Shown piece by piece: positions 1 through 6,990 of a DNA stretch of 37,750 nucleotides. Made by a program: the position numbers and the translations under genes. This DNA comes from JAGVGK01 sp038064935. Its GTDB lineage: Bacteria > Patescibacteriota > Minisyncoccia > Phycocordibacterales > JACOZG01. The stretch spans positions 1 through 37,750 of the forward strand of contig JBBTRZ010000010.1 of assembly GCA_038064935.1 (NCBI GenBank). Reading direction: 5' to 3'. The notes beneath the pieces are model-generated. The model had not been told where the DNA came from. It made no database searches and saw only the letters and a list, made by a program, of their open reading frames with translations. Positions within the stretch are counted from its first letter, which is position 1. Each line of letters starts with the position of its first letter.

Positions 1-53
1 ATTTATTGTCTAACCGTGGACCGCTTGGTAACAGTTTCAAGTGGCTAAAGGGG
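1..53 (+). repeat. Left copy of 53-bp inverted repeat at contig ends
   Basis: Bases 1-53 are the exact reverse complement of 37696-37748. The repeat ends in a G run, and a -35 box follows it after about 5 bp at both ends of the window. It could be a dispersed intergenic repeat at which assembly stopped, or a terminal inverted repeat of a linear element. No transposase or recombinase lies next to it, so the first reading is more likely. Confidence 0.9.
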
Positions 54-58
54 GGAAT

Positions 59-87
59 TTGAACTTGATTTTAAAAGACGCTATACT
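59..87 (+). promoter_or_regulatory. Sigma-70-type promoter (TTGAAC-17-TATACT)
   Basis: TTGAAC at 59-64 and TATACT at 82-87 are separated by 17 bp. Transcription would begin near 94 and run through the broken ftsX start (118-177) into the MazF-like gene at 189. The -35 box starts 5 bp after the end of the terminal repeat. Confidence 0.6.
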
Positions 88-117
88 TCGTTAACAAAGG
101 TAATCTAAAAATATTAT

Positions 118-177
118 GCTTGATAATTGGAAACGGATAATTCGGTCGGGGTTCGTTAATTTCTGGTGTCACTAGGG
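118..177 (+). pseudogene. Truncated duplicate of the ftsX 5' end
   Basis: The first 51 bases match the start of the intact ftsX at 754 with four differences, at bases 6, 42, 45 and 48, all third codon positions and all synonymous. A 13-bp segment present in ftsX between two TGG triplets is missing here, and the frame closes at TAG (175-177) after 19 codons (MLDNWKRIIRSGFVNFWCH). Similarity starts exactly at the ATG; the upstream sequences do not match. It is a remnant of a second ftsX allele or an old duplication, left just upstream of the MazF-like gene. A translated leader peptide is possible but not shown. Confidence 0.7.
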
Positions 178-188
178 GGAGTTTTTGT

Positions 189-578
189 ATGCAAAAAGAT
201 TTTCAGAAGTGGCATAGGAAAAAGGAGTCAATCAATAATTTTTCTAAACCGCCGTTTTTTCATGAACGAGAAATTTGGTGGTGTAAAATTGGTGTAAATA
301 TTGGATTTGAGCAGGACGGCGGCGGTGAAGATTTTTTGCGACCAGTGATTGTGTTTAGAAAATTCAACAACGAAATTTTTTGGGCTATTCCACTTACTCA
401 CACCCGAAAGAAAACAAAATACTATTTTGAATTCGTCCTTGGTCAAAAGATTTCAAGCGTGGCTATTTTGTCGCAAATACGACTTATTGATGCTCGTCGT
501 TTGAGTCACAAGCTGGGTGATTTACGCGAGGTTGATTTCCTAGAATTAACAAAGCGGTTCAAGGCACTTTTACCTTGA
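189..578 (+). CDS. MazF/PemK-like type II toxin (solo)
   Basis: 129 residues resembling the PemK/MazF endoribonuclease fold. The N-terminal strand REIWWCKIGVNIGFEQDG leads into the loop before FLRPVIVFRKF, then FWAIPLTH and SQIRLIDARRL. Family members cleave mRNA and are normally held by a small antitoxin. No antitoxin gene is visible next to it; only the 19-codon ftsX remnant precedes it. A good SD (GGGGGAG) lies about 7 nt before the ATG, unlike most core genes here. The stop codon lies inside a terminator hairpin. The gene is bracketed by the ftsX fragment upstream and the intact ftsX downstream, which suggests insertion in front of ftsX. Family assignment is fairly secure; activity is inferred. 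Confidence 0.8.
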   Translation: MQKDFQKWHRKKESINNFSKPPFFHEREIWWCKIGVNIGFEQDGGGEDFLRPVIVFRKFNNEIFWAIPLTHTRKKTKYYFEFVLGQKISSVAILSQIRLIDARRLSHKLGDLREVDFLELTKRFKALLP

Positions 579-591
579 ACCGCTTTGTTTT
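548..591 (+). terminator. Rho-independent terminator overlapping the toxin 3' end
   Basis: A perfect 17-bp stem (548-564 with 573-589) encloses an 8-nt loop and is followed by T-rich sequence. The toxin stop codon (576-578) lies in the downstream arm, so the last codons of the gene are part of the terminator. It separates toxin transcription from ftsX. Confidence 0.85.
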
Positions 592-688
592 ATTACCTCC
601 ACCTTTCGGCGGAGTCGGGCCGAAGCCATTTGTACTCCAAGTATAATCACCGGTGTTAATAAGTCAAGTGGTTGGGTTAATGATCCCG

Positions 689-697
689 TGCTATAGT
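689..697 (+). promoter_or_regulatory. Extended -10 promoter for ftsX
   Basis: TGCTATAGT at 689-697 is an extended -10 element (TG-N-TATAGT). TTGGGT at 672-677 is only 14 bp upstream, too close for a normal -35. It would give a leader of about 50 nt without an SD before ftsX at 754. The rest of 592-753 shows no gene. Confidence 0.4.
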
Positions 698-753
698 TTC
701 CATGTCTGATTAAAAACCAAATCCTCTCCACCTTCAAGTTCACAAAATAAATC

Positions 754-1668
754 ATGCTCGATAATTGGAAACGGATAATTCGGTCGGGGTTCGTCAACTT
801 TTGGCGAAGTGGCGTGGTGTCACTCTCTTCAGTTATTGTCCTCACGGTGACTCTGTTCGTGATTGGTAGCTTGATTTTAGCCCAAGCCTTTCTTGCCGCC
901 TCCCTTGAGGAGATTAAAGCTAAAGTGGATATTAGTGTTTCCTTCCAACCCGACGCAACCGAAGAAGAAGTGCTGGCTTTCAAACAGGATTTGCTTTCGT
1001 TGCCGGAAGTGGCAGAGGTGATCTATCGGTCGCGAGACCAAGAATATAACGATTTCAAAGCGCGGAACCAAGACAACGACCTCATCATGCGATCGCTCGA
1101 AGAGGTTGGCAATCCCTTCATGGCGCGGCTCAACATCACGGCGACCGACCCCTCACAGTATGAAAACATTGCCGCCTTCCTCCAAAGTGAGAGCGCTCTC
1201 GTGGCCGGCGGCCGCAACATTATTTATCAAGTCAATTTCAAGAAAGCGAGTGTTGACGCTCTTTCGACTATCATCATCGCAACCCAACGCGTGAGCTTCG
1301 CCCTTGCCCTTCTCGCTGTCTTCGTCTCCTTGATCGTCACTTTCAACACCATCTCGCTCACGATTTACATTTCCCGCGAAGAAATTTCGGTGATGCGATT
1401 GGTTGGAGCCGATAATCGTTATATTCGCGGACCCTTCATTGTGGAGGGGATTATTGCCGGCTTCTTCGCCGCCTGGCTTGCCCTTGCCCTCCTGTATCCC
1501 TCCGCGATCTGGGTGAAAAACGCGACCAGCGGCATTAGCGGGAGTCTCAATCTGGCCACCTACTATCTCGATCATTTCACTTCGCTCGCCTTAACCCTCC
1601 TACTCGCCGGTCTCTTCGTGAGCACCCTAGCAAGCGTGCTTGCGATTCGAAAACATCTCCGAATTTAA
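754..1668 (+). CDS. ftsX: Cell division protein FtsX
   Basis: 304 residues with FtsX topology: a short cytoplasmic N-terminus (MLDNWKRIIRSGFVNFWRSG), membrane segment 1 at about 20-45, an extracytoplasmic domain at about 45-165, and three more membrane segments at about 172-200, 225-250 and 272-298 (FtsX/MacB-type permease domain). FtsX pairs with the ATPase FtsE and controls peptidoglycan hydrolases such as the EnvC-type M23 protein, for which a candidate lies at 32235-33512. FtsE normally precedes ftsX, but it is absent here; the upstream 750 bp hold only the ftsX remnant and a toxin gene. pyrG follows 10 bp downstream and is probably co-transcribed. Confidence 0.9.
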   Translation: MLDNWKRIIRSGFVNFWRSGVVSLSSVIVLTVTLFVIGSLILAQAFLAASLEEIKAKVDISVSFQPDATEEEVLAFKQDLLSLPEVAEVIYRSRDQEYNDFKARNQDNDLIMRSLEEVGNPFMARLNITATDPSQYENIAAFLQSESALVAGGRNIIYQVNFKKASVDALSTIIIATQRVSFALALLAVFVSLIVTFNTISLTIYISREEISVMRLVGADNRYIRGPFIVEGIIAGFFAAWLALALLYPSAIWVKNATSGISGSLNLATYYLDHFTSLALTLLLAGLFVSTLASVLAIRKHLRI

Positions 1669-1678
1669 TTCACTCACC

Positions 1679-3370
1679 GTGATTCGCCATAAGTATATCT
1701 TCGTGATTGGGGGCGTGATGTCCGGGGTTGGGAAGGGTGTCACCACCTCTTCGCTCGGCAAGATTCTCGCCGCGCGCGGTTTCCGCTTGAACCCGCTTAA
1801 AATTGATCCCTATCTCAATGTGGACGCCGGAACGATGAATCCGATTGAACATGGGGAGGTTTTCGTCCTCGATTCCGGCCTCGAATGTGATCAGGATATG
1901 GGGAATTATGAACGCTTCCTCGACATCAATATCCCGGCCGAGAATTATATGACGAGTGGTATGGTCTATAAATATGTGATTGATAAGGAGCGTTCGCTCG
2001 GTTACGGCGGCAAGTGCGTTGATCCGGTGCCTTATATCTCGGAAGAGATTCTGCGGCGGATCAAACGCTCGATCGATAAGACTAAAGCCGATATTTCGAT
2101 TATCGAAATCGGCGGGACGGTCGGTGAATATCAAAACACCATTTTTTTTGAAGCGGCCCGGATTCTTAAACTGAAACATCCGACTGATGTCCTTTTCGTG
2201 CTCGTTAGCTATCTGCCGATTCCGAATAAGGTGGGCGAGATGAAGACGAAACCGACCCAGTACGCGGTGCGAACGCTTAATTCTTACGGCATTCATCCCG
2301 ATATTATTATCGCCCGGAGCGATCGGCCGCTCGATCAGAAGCGGAAAGAGAAACTAGCTTTCTCGAGTAATGTTCCATCAGAAAATATAATTTCCGCGCC
2401 AGATGTGGATAACATTTACGAGATTCCGCTCAACTTCGAGAAAGATGGTTTGAGCGCCACCGTTCTCAAATTATTGAAGGTTCGGCCCCGGCAAGAAGAC
2501 CTCCAAGATTGGCGGCGGATGGTGGAACGGATGAAAACTGCCACCAAAGAAGTGCGGATTGGGGTGGTCGGCAAATATTTCAAGACCGGCGACTATGTTC
2601 TCTCGGATGTTTACATATCGGTGATTGAAGCGTTAAAGCACGCCGCCGGCGCTTTGGGACGAAAATTAGTTCTTGACTGGTTGGATGCCGGTGATTACTT
2701 CGCCGAAGGCGGGGAAAATCAAGAGGTGAAAAAACTGACGGAATTATTCCGCTACGACGGCATCCTCGTCCCCGGCGGTTTCGGCGAGCGCGGGGTGGAG
2801 GGGAAGATCGCGGTGATCAATCTTGTCCGCGAGCGGAAGATTCCATACTTCGGTCTCTGTTATGGAATGCAACTCGCGGTTGTGGAATACGCGCGTCAGG
2901 TGGCGGGACTCGCGGGAGCGCACACGACTGAAATTAATCCTGAGACTCCGGCGCCGGTCATTGATATTTTACCCGAACAAAAAAGTAAATTAGCCGCCGC
3001 CCAATACGGCGGCTCGATGCGCCTCGGCGCTTACCCGGCCGTCCTCATGAAGGGGAGTCAGGCCGAGGCGGCATACTTGCCCGACGGAGCTTTGGCGAAG
3101 GCGGCCGGCGCGGGAGAGGTAAGTGAACGCCATCGTCATCGTTATGAAGTTAATCCGGATTATGTCGAGCGGCTCGAAGCGGCGGGGCTCGTCTTCTCGG
3201 GCCGATCGCCCGATGGTCGGCTAATGGAAATTGTGGAATTGCCAAAATCTCAACACCCCTTTTTTCTCGGCACCCAATTTCACCCCGAATTCAAATCAAC
3301 GCCGCTTCACCCCCATCCGCTTTTTGTAGCTTTTCTAAAAGCCACGATGATGCAATCAAGTAAGAAGTAA
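1679..3370 (+). CDS. pyrG: CTP synthase
   Basis: Converts UTP to CTP using ATP and glutamine. The N-terminal synthetase domain opens with the P-loop-like YIFVIGGVMSGVGKG and contains NVDAGTMNPIEHGEVFV. The C-terminal class I glutamine amidotransferase domain has the nucleophile in GLCYGMQ and the His/Glu pair in FHPEF. I place the start at GTG 1679 (VIRHKYIFV), matching the usual family N-terminus and giving 563 residues, slightly long for the family. An in-frame ATG at 1640 would add 13 residues and overlap ftsX by 29 bp. No SD is visible, so it is probably coupled to ftsX. A terminator follows. Confidence 0.95.
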   Translation: MIRHKYIFVIGGVMSGVGKGVTTSSLGKILAARGFRLNPLKIDPYLNVDAGTMNPIEHGEVFVLDSGLECDQDMGNYERFLDINIPAENYMTSGMVYKYVIDKERSLGYGGKCVDPVPYISEEILRRIKRSIDKTKADISIIEIGGTVGEYQNTIFFEAARILKLKHPTDVLFVLVSYLPIPNKVGEMKTKPTQYAVRTLNSYGIHPDIIIARSDRPLDQKRKEKLAFSSNVPSENIISAPDVDNIYEIPLNFEKDGLSATVLKLLKVRPRQEDLQDWRRMVERMKTATKEVRIGVVGKYFKTGDYVLSDVYISVIEALKHAAGALGRKLVLDWLDAGDYFAEGGENQEVKKLTELFRYDGILVPGGFGERGVEGKIAVINLVRERKIPYFGLCYGMQLAVVEYARQVAGLAGAHTTEINPETPAPVIDILPEQKSKLAAAQYGGSMRLGAYPAVLMKGSQAEAAYLPDGALAKAAGAGEVSERHRHRYEVNPDYVERLEAAGLVFSGRSPDGRLMEIVELPKSQHPFFLGTQFHPEFKSTPLHPHPLFVAFLKATMMQSSKK

Positions 3371-3372
3371 TA

Positions 3373-3410
3373 AAAAGACCCATTCCGTGAACCGGCGGAA
3401 TGGGTCTTTT
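3373..3410. terminator. Bidirectional terminator between pyrG and the Nudix gene
   Basis: A perfect 15-bp stem (3373-3387 with 3396-3410) with an 8-nt loop. T-rich ends on one side and A-rich on the other let it stop transcription from pyrG (+) and from the convergent Nudix gene (-). Confidence 0.85.
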
Positions 3411-3438
3411 GGGGTCTGATGGGTTTTCAGCCAAGTTT

Positions 3439-3861
3439 TTAATCGAGGATTTTTGGTGGCGGTCGGTGGCGCTTTTTTCGTAGCGATTGGAGTGAACGAA
3501 TCACTTCACGGGGAAGATTAACTGATCCGTCAACGGAATAATTAATCCACCGAGTGTCAGCGATCTCTAATGGATTCGGTCGAATGATTCCATCATCTGT
3601 TTCCACTAGAAAGATTGTTATCTCTCGGTGATTGTGACCTGATGGGGCGAAGTGGCGAAAGACTTCGGGGACACCACAAATTGACAGTCCGATTAATTTC
3701 TCACTCAATTCGCGCAACAGAGTTTCCAAAGGACTCTCGTTTGGCTTGGCGGTGCCACCGGGTAGAGACCATTGGCCGTTTGGTTCACGAACGATCAATA
3801 CCTCGCTATTCTTCTCAAAAATCGCTCCACTGACTTTGACTAACTCTTTTACCTTGGACAT
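3439..3861 (-). CDS. Nudix hydrolase with a degenerate Nudix box
   Basis: 140 residues with a Nudix fold: GAIFEKNSEVLIVREPNGQWSLPGG leads into the box GTAKPNE-x7-RELSEKLI. The first two metal-binding acidic positions of REUxEExGU are kept, but the second Glu of EE is Lys and the Gly is Ile, so metal binding may be weakened or the substrate altered. Family members hydrolyse nucleoside diphosphates linked to another group; the substrate cannot be read here. A strong SD (AGGGAGG) precedes the ATG. It converges on pyrG and is divergent from the small gene at 3933; both promoters lie in the 70-bp gap. It belongs to the accessory patch. Confidence 0.8.
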   Translation of the reverse strand: MSKVKELVKVSGAIFEKNSEVLIVREPNGQWSLPGGTAKPNESPLETLLRELSEKLIGLSICGVPEVFRHFAPSGHNHREITIFLVETDDGIIRPNPLEIADTRWINYSVDGSVNLPREVIRSLQSLRKKRHRPPPKILD

Positions 3862-3907
3862 AAATGTCCTCCCTTCTTCAACTCTTATAGCACAATCATA
3901 TTATTTT

Positions 3908-3916
3908 TGCTACAAT
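3908..3916 (+). promoter_or_regulatory. Extended -10 promoter for the DUF5678/protease pair
   Basis: TGCTACAAT at 3908-3916 is an extended -10 element ending 16 bp before the ATG at 3933. No convincing -35 is seen. Confidence 0.45.
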
Positions 3917-3932
3917 CGGTTTATAAAATTAT

Positions 3933-4127
3933 ATGTCAAAAGATTGGACTGAAATATACAGGAAATATAAGGGTTTATGGGTGGCGTTGGCCGAAGATGA
4001 GGAGACGGTTATCTCCTTTCATAGAATCGCCCGTCAAGCTTTGGAACAGGCCAAAAGTAAAGGTTGTAAAAACCCAATTCTTACTCGGGTCCCAGAAGAC
4101 TTGAAAACATTTGTCGGTAGTTTATGA
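3933..4127 (+). CDS. Small DUF5678-like protein
   Basis: 64 residues. The pattern WTEIYRKYKGLWVALAEDEETVIS, then a helix rich in A and K (ARQALEQAKSKG), then NPILTRVPEDL is typical of DUF5678-type small proteins, whose function is unknown. Its stop overlaps the start of the retropepsin-like gene by 4 bp (ATGA), so translation is probably coupled. Such a tight small-gene/protease pairing suggests that the two proteins work together, with this one as substrate, inhibitor or partner; that is inference. Confidence 0.65.
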   Translation: MSKDWTEIYRKYKGLWVALAEDEETVISFHRIARQALEQAKSKGCKNPILTRVPEDLKTFVGSL

Positions 4128-4525
4128 AATTTCGCTACAAAAGATATGGTAACGAAATAGTTAGACCAGTTATCCCGATTGGATTGAAGCTCGGTGATAG
4201 TAAGGTTGATTACGAAGTGTTGGTTGATTCCGGTGCCGACATATGTATCTTCCATGCAGAGATGGGAGAATTAATTGGTATTGATATTGCCAAAGGAAAA
4301 CCGCAAGAAATTTTTGGTGTGGGCGGAAAAGCATCGCTATATTATCTTCACAAGGTAATTATTGAAGTTGGTGGCTGGCCGCACGAAATTGAAGCTGGTT
4401 TTATGCCCAGCGTGGCTGGTCGAGTAATGAGATATGGGTTGGTTGGCCAGCGAGGATTTTTCGATATCTTTGTTGTCAAATTTGACCTTTTGAAAGAGGA
4501 AATTGAATTAAAAAAGAGAATCTGA
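4124..4525 (+). CDS. Retropepsin-like aspartyl protease
   Basis: 133 residues, the size of a single-domain retroviral-type aspartyl protease that would act as a dimer. The catalytic motif is LVDSGADICIF, followed by the FGVGGKA region and the C-terminal GLVGQRGFFDIF segment. There is no signal peptide, so it should be cytoplasmic. It overlaps the DUF5678-like gene by 4 bp and is followed 2 bp later by the start of a broken DUF1653 gene. Physiological target unknown. Confidence 0.75.
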   Translation: MKFRYKRYGNEIVRPVIPIGLKLGDSKVDYEVLVDSGADICIFHAEMGELIGIDIAKGKPQEIFGVGGKASLYYLHKVIIEVGGWPHEIEAGFMPSVAGRVMRYGLVGQRGFFDIFVVKFDLLKEEIELKKRI

Positions 4526-4527
4526 CT

Positions 4528-4718
4528 ATGAACCAAATAAAATTCGGGAAATATCAGCATTATAAAACCCAAAAAAATTACGAAGTGATTGGCGTGGCGC
4601 AGCATAGTGAGACGCTTTTGGCGAGAATGCTTTATGGGTCCGGCCGATAAAAATGTTTCTGGAGATGGTTGAATTTGAAGGTAAAAAAGTGCCGCGGTTT
4701 AAGTATCTAGAATTATGA
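4528..4718 (+). pseudogene. Broken DUF1653-family gene
   Basis: The first frame gives MNQIKFGKYQHYKTQ, then YEVIGVAQHSETL, matching the start of DUF1653 proteins, and stops after 40 codons at a TAA. A second frame then gives NALWVRPIKMFLEMVEFEG and KKVPRFKYLEL, the normal C-terminus of the same family. The central part of the domain (about 15 residues) is missing and the frame has shifted, consistent with an internal deletion. The 3' end overlaps the next gene start by 4 bp (ATGA), so it was probably once coupled to it. Sequencing error alone would not explain the missing middle. Confidence 0.75.
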
Positions 4719-5038
4719 TCACTTACGACGAATTTAAGAAAGTGGAACTCAAGATCGGGGAAATAAAAACCGCCGAGCGCGTGGTGGGGTCCGAGAAATT
4801 GCTTAAGCTCGCGGTGGAGATAGGCGGAGCCGCGCCGCGGCAGATTATCGCGGGGATTGGGAAAGTTTATGAGCCAGAAACTTTGCTGGGCAAGCAGATT
4901 GTGATCGTCACCAATCTCGAACCGCGGATAATTATGGGCCTCGAGAGTCAAGGTATGGTCCTCGCGGCCGACGGCGCGAGCGGCCCCGTTGTTCTTCTTC
5001 CCGAACGGTCAGTCGCGACTGGAGCGATGCTTAAGTAG
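4715..5038 (+). CDS. tRNA-binding domain protein (MetRS C-terminal/Trbp111-like)
   Basis: 107 residues forming a stand-alone OB-fold tRNA-binding domain of the EMAP-II/Trbp111/CsaA type: YDEFKKVELKIGEIKTAERV at the N-terminus, then SEKLLKLAVEIGG, RQIIAGIGKVYEPE, NLEPRIIMGLESQGMVLAA. In many bacteria this domain is fused to methionyl-tRNA synthetase and dimerises it; as a separate protein it may act in trans on MetRS. No metG catalytic gene is in the window. It is followed 7 bp later by the tag gene. Confidence 0.85.
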   Translation: MITYDEFKKVELKIGEIKTAERVVGSEKLLKLAVEIGGAAPRQIIAGIGKVYEPETLLGKQIVIVTNLEPRIIMGLESQGMVLAADGASGPVVLLPERSVATGAMLK

Positions 5039-5045
5039 AATTTAA

Positions 5046-5624
5046 ATGAAAAAAGTTAAGCGTTGCGTTTGGCCCGGGACGGATCCGCTCATGATCGCTT
5101 ATCACGATACTGAATGGGGTGTGCCGTGTCGCAATGATCAGAAACTTTTTGAGTATATGATGCTCGACACTTTCCAAGCCGGTTTGAGTTGGCAAATTAT
5201 TTTGCGGAAACGCGAGAATTTCCGGCGCGCTTTTAGCAATTTCGACGCGTCGAAAATTGCCTGTTATTCCGAAGCGAAATTGGCTAAACTCTTGGCTGAT
5301 CCGGGTATCATTCGCAATCGCTTGAAAATTAAAGGGACGGTCAAGAATACCCAAGCCTATCTGCAAATCCAAAAAGAGTTCGGTTCTTTTGCCGACTACT
5401 TGTGGTCGTTTGTCGCTAACCAACCGATTATTCATCGACATCAGCGTGATAGCCAAATTGCCGCCTCCAATCGAGAGTCTGATGCTTTAAGTTTCGATCT
5501 CAAACATCGCGGTTTCTCGTTTGTCGGCACTACAATTTGTTATGCCTTCATGCAGGGTGCCGGCTTAATAAACGACCATTTAACAAGCTGTTTTAGACAT
5601 GTCCAAGTTTCTCCGCAGAAATAA
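5046..5624 (+). CDS. tag: DNA-3-methyladenine glycosylase I
   Basis: 192 residues, normal length for Tag, a cytoplasmic base-excision enzyme that removes 3-methyladenine. Zinc ligands of the family are present: Cys in KRCVW, His in YHDTEW, and His and Cys in NDHLTSC. The substrate-pocket region reads LDTFQAGLSW; E. coli Tag has Glu (LEGQQAGLSW) where this protein has Asp, a conservative change at a residue that contacts the base. C-terminal GFSFVGTTICYAFMQ is highly conserved. It is co-oriented with the tRNA-binding gene and convergent with fmt (6-bp gap). Confidence 0.93.
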   Translation: MKKVKRCVWPGTDPLMIAYHDTEWGVPCRNDQKLFEYMMLDTFQAGLSWQIILRKRENFRRAFSNFDASKIACYSEAKLAKLLADPGIIRNRLKIKGTVKNTQAYLQIQKEFGSFADYLWSFVANQPIIHRHQRDSQIAASNRESDALSFDLKHRGFSFVGTTICYAFMQGAGLINDHLTSCFRHVQVSPQK

Positions 5625-5630
5625 TATGAC

Positions 5631-6494
5631 TTATCGAGATTTGAACCCGCGTTGGAAGTCGGCGTAAGCCATCTCCCGCTTCCCTTCGGGTTTAACCTTT
5701 TCGATCACTAGTTGATTGTCGGTGAGGTAGGCCGCGGTAATAATGACTCGCACTTTTCTGCCGTGGCGTTCGACGAAAAAATAAGTGCCGACGGAGCCAT
5801 AATGGGCGAGGAATTTACGGTAATTAATTATCGGGTTCTCGGCTAAGTCAATCAAGCCATCTTCTTTTTTGATTTTCTTGGTGTAAGTGGCGCGATCATG
5901 ATCTTGGGGCGCGGATTTAATTCCCCCCTCGACGAAACGCACCGCGGTGTCGAGAAATAATTTAGCGCCTAGTTTAGCTAACTGGTCCCTAAGTTCAATA
6001 AAGTTTTGCGTTTTTAGTTTTACGCTTTCCATTTTTAGGCTCGGGCCGTGGTCGAGTTTCTCGTCAAGGAGCATGAGGGTGACGCCAGTTTCGGTGATGC
6101 CGTCTAAGATGGCGCTTTGAATTGGCGTTGGGCCCCGGTAGGCGGGCAAGAGCGAGGGATGAAGATTAAGCGTGCCGTGTTTAGGTAGGTCAAGAACGGC
6201 CGCGGGAATAAGTTTGCCGTAAGAAGCGACGAGAAATAACTTATAGGGGATAGCTTCTAGCTTATAGGGGATAGTTTTTAGATTATCGGGTTGAATGCAG
6301 GGGGTGCCATTATTTTCGGCCCAGAGTTTGACGGGTGGGGGAGTGAGTTGGAGATATTTGCCTCGTGGTTTATCGGGGATCGTGACAATAAGTTCCGGTC
6401 GACAATCAGCTTTTTTTAGTTCATCAAGGACCATGACGGCAAATTCGTCTGTCCCGAAAAAAGCGAAGTTGGGAAAGTTAATCAAATTAACCAT
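5631..6494 (-). CDS. fmt: Methionyl-tRNA formyltransferase
   Basis: Formylates initiator Met-tRNA using 10-formyl-THF. It opens with NFAFFGTDEFAVMVLDEL; the catalytic region has NLHPSLLPAYRGPTPIQ and the DHGP loop. The C-terminal tRNA-binding domain starts near TYTKKIKKEDG. I choose the ATG at 6494 (MVNLINF), which overlaps the def stop by 8 bp; an upstream in-frame ATG at 6518 would extend further into def. Residues near NLKTIPYKLEAIPYKLFL contain a 7-residue tandem duplication just before the conserved ASYGK, not usual in Fmt. It is the last gene of priA-def-fmt. Confidence 0.93.
   Translation of the reverse strand: MVNLINFPNFAFFGTDEFAVMVLDELKKADCRPELIVTIPDKPRGKYLQLTPPPVKLWAENNGTPCIQPDNLKTIPYKLEAIPYKLFLVASYGKLIPAAVLDLPKHGTLNLHPSLLPAYRGPTPIQSAILDGITETGVTLMLLDEKLDHGPSLKMESVKLKTQNFIELRDQLAKLGAKLFLDTAVRFVEGGIKSAPQDHDRATYTKKIKKEDGLIDLAENPIINYRKFLAHYGSVGTYFFVERHGRKVRVIITAAYLTDNQLVIEKVKPEGKREMAYADFQRGFKSR
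6240..6281. repeat. Two 21-bp tandem units inside fmt
   Basis: 6240-6260 and 6261-6281 are direct 21-bp repeats differing at two bases, both beginning CTTATAGGGGATAG on the + strand. They encode two consecutive seven-residue units with the IPYKL core, so the reading frame is kept. Confidence 0.85.
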
Positions 6495-6984
6495 GGACGA
6501 CATTGCGAGCATGATCAATGAAGAGAACTCCGTCGAGATGCTCGATCTCGTGCTGGAAGACTTGAGCCATTAACCCTGAGGCGTGGTGAATTAATTTCTT
6601 ACCCGTCGCGTCGAAGGCCGCGACACTGACTCGTTCATAGCGTCGAGTGACACCATAATAATCCTTGACGCTCAAACAGCCCTCGGTGCATTCGATTTGT
6701 CGGCGCGAGCGGCGAGTGATGATCGGGTTCACGAAGACGAGATCATGAGACCACGACTGTGTCAGATCGCGTTCGGGGAAGGCGCGCCGCCCGACGATAA
6801 ACACTCGCCACGCCTCGCCAATCTGCGGCGCGGCGAGAGCGACGCCATCAGGCGAGGCCGAGAGGGTGGCTGACATCTTGGCAATCAGTTGGTCAAGCCA
6901 CGGTGACGGCAGATCACTGATTGGCACCGCTTGAGCAAGTTGGCGGAGTACGGGATCGGGATTTTGTCTAACACGTAGGATCAT
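6487..6984 (-). CDS. def: Peptide deformylase
   Basis: 165 residues. It removes the N-formyl group from nascent proteins. All three family motifs are present: GVALAAPQIG (motif 1), EGCLS with the metal-binding Cys (motif 2), and QHEIEHLDG with the two metal His and catalytic Glu (motif 3). The gene begins 6 bp after the priA stop and its own stop lies inside fmt, so priA-def-fmt is almost certainly one transcript. Pairing with fmt is the usual arrangement for formyl-Met cycle enzymes. Confidence 0.95.
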   Translation of the reverse strand: MILRVRQNPDPVLRQLAQAVPISDLPSPWLDQLIAKMSATLSASPDGVALAAPQIGEAWRVFIVGRRAFPERDLTQSWSHDLVFVNPIITRRSRRQIECTEGCLSVKDYYGVTRRYERVSVAAFDATGKKLIHHASGLMAQVFQHEIEHLDGVLFIDHARNVVHG

Positions 6985-6990
6985 AATAAT

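Noticed and set aside
3933..4525. Classical toxin-antitoxin call for the DUF5678/retropepsin pair
   Set aside because: Gene sizes and overlap fit, but neither family is an established toxin or antitoxin; kept as a coupled module of unknown role.
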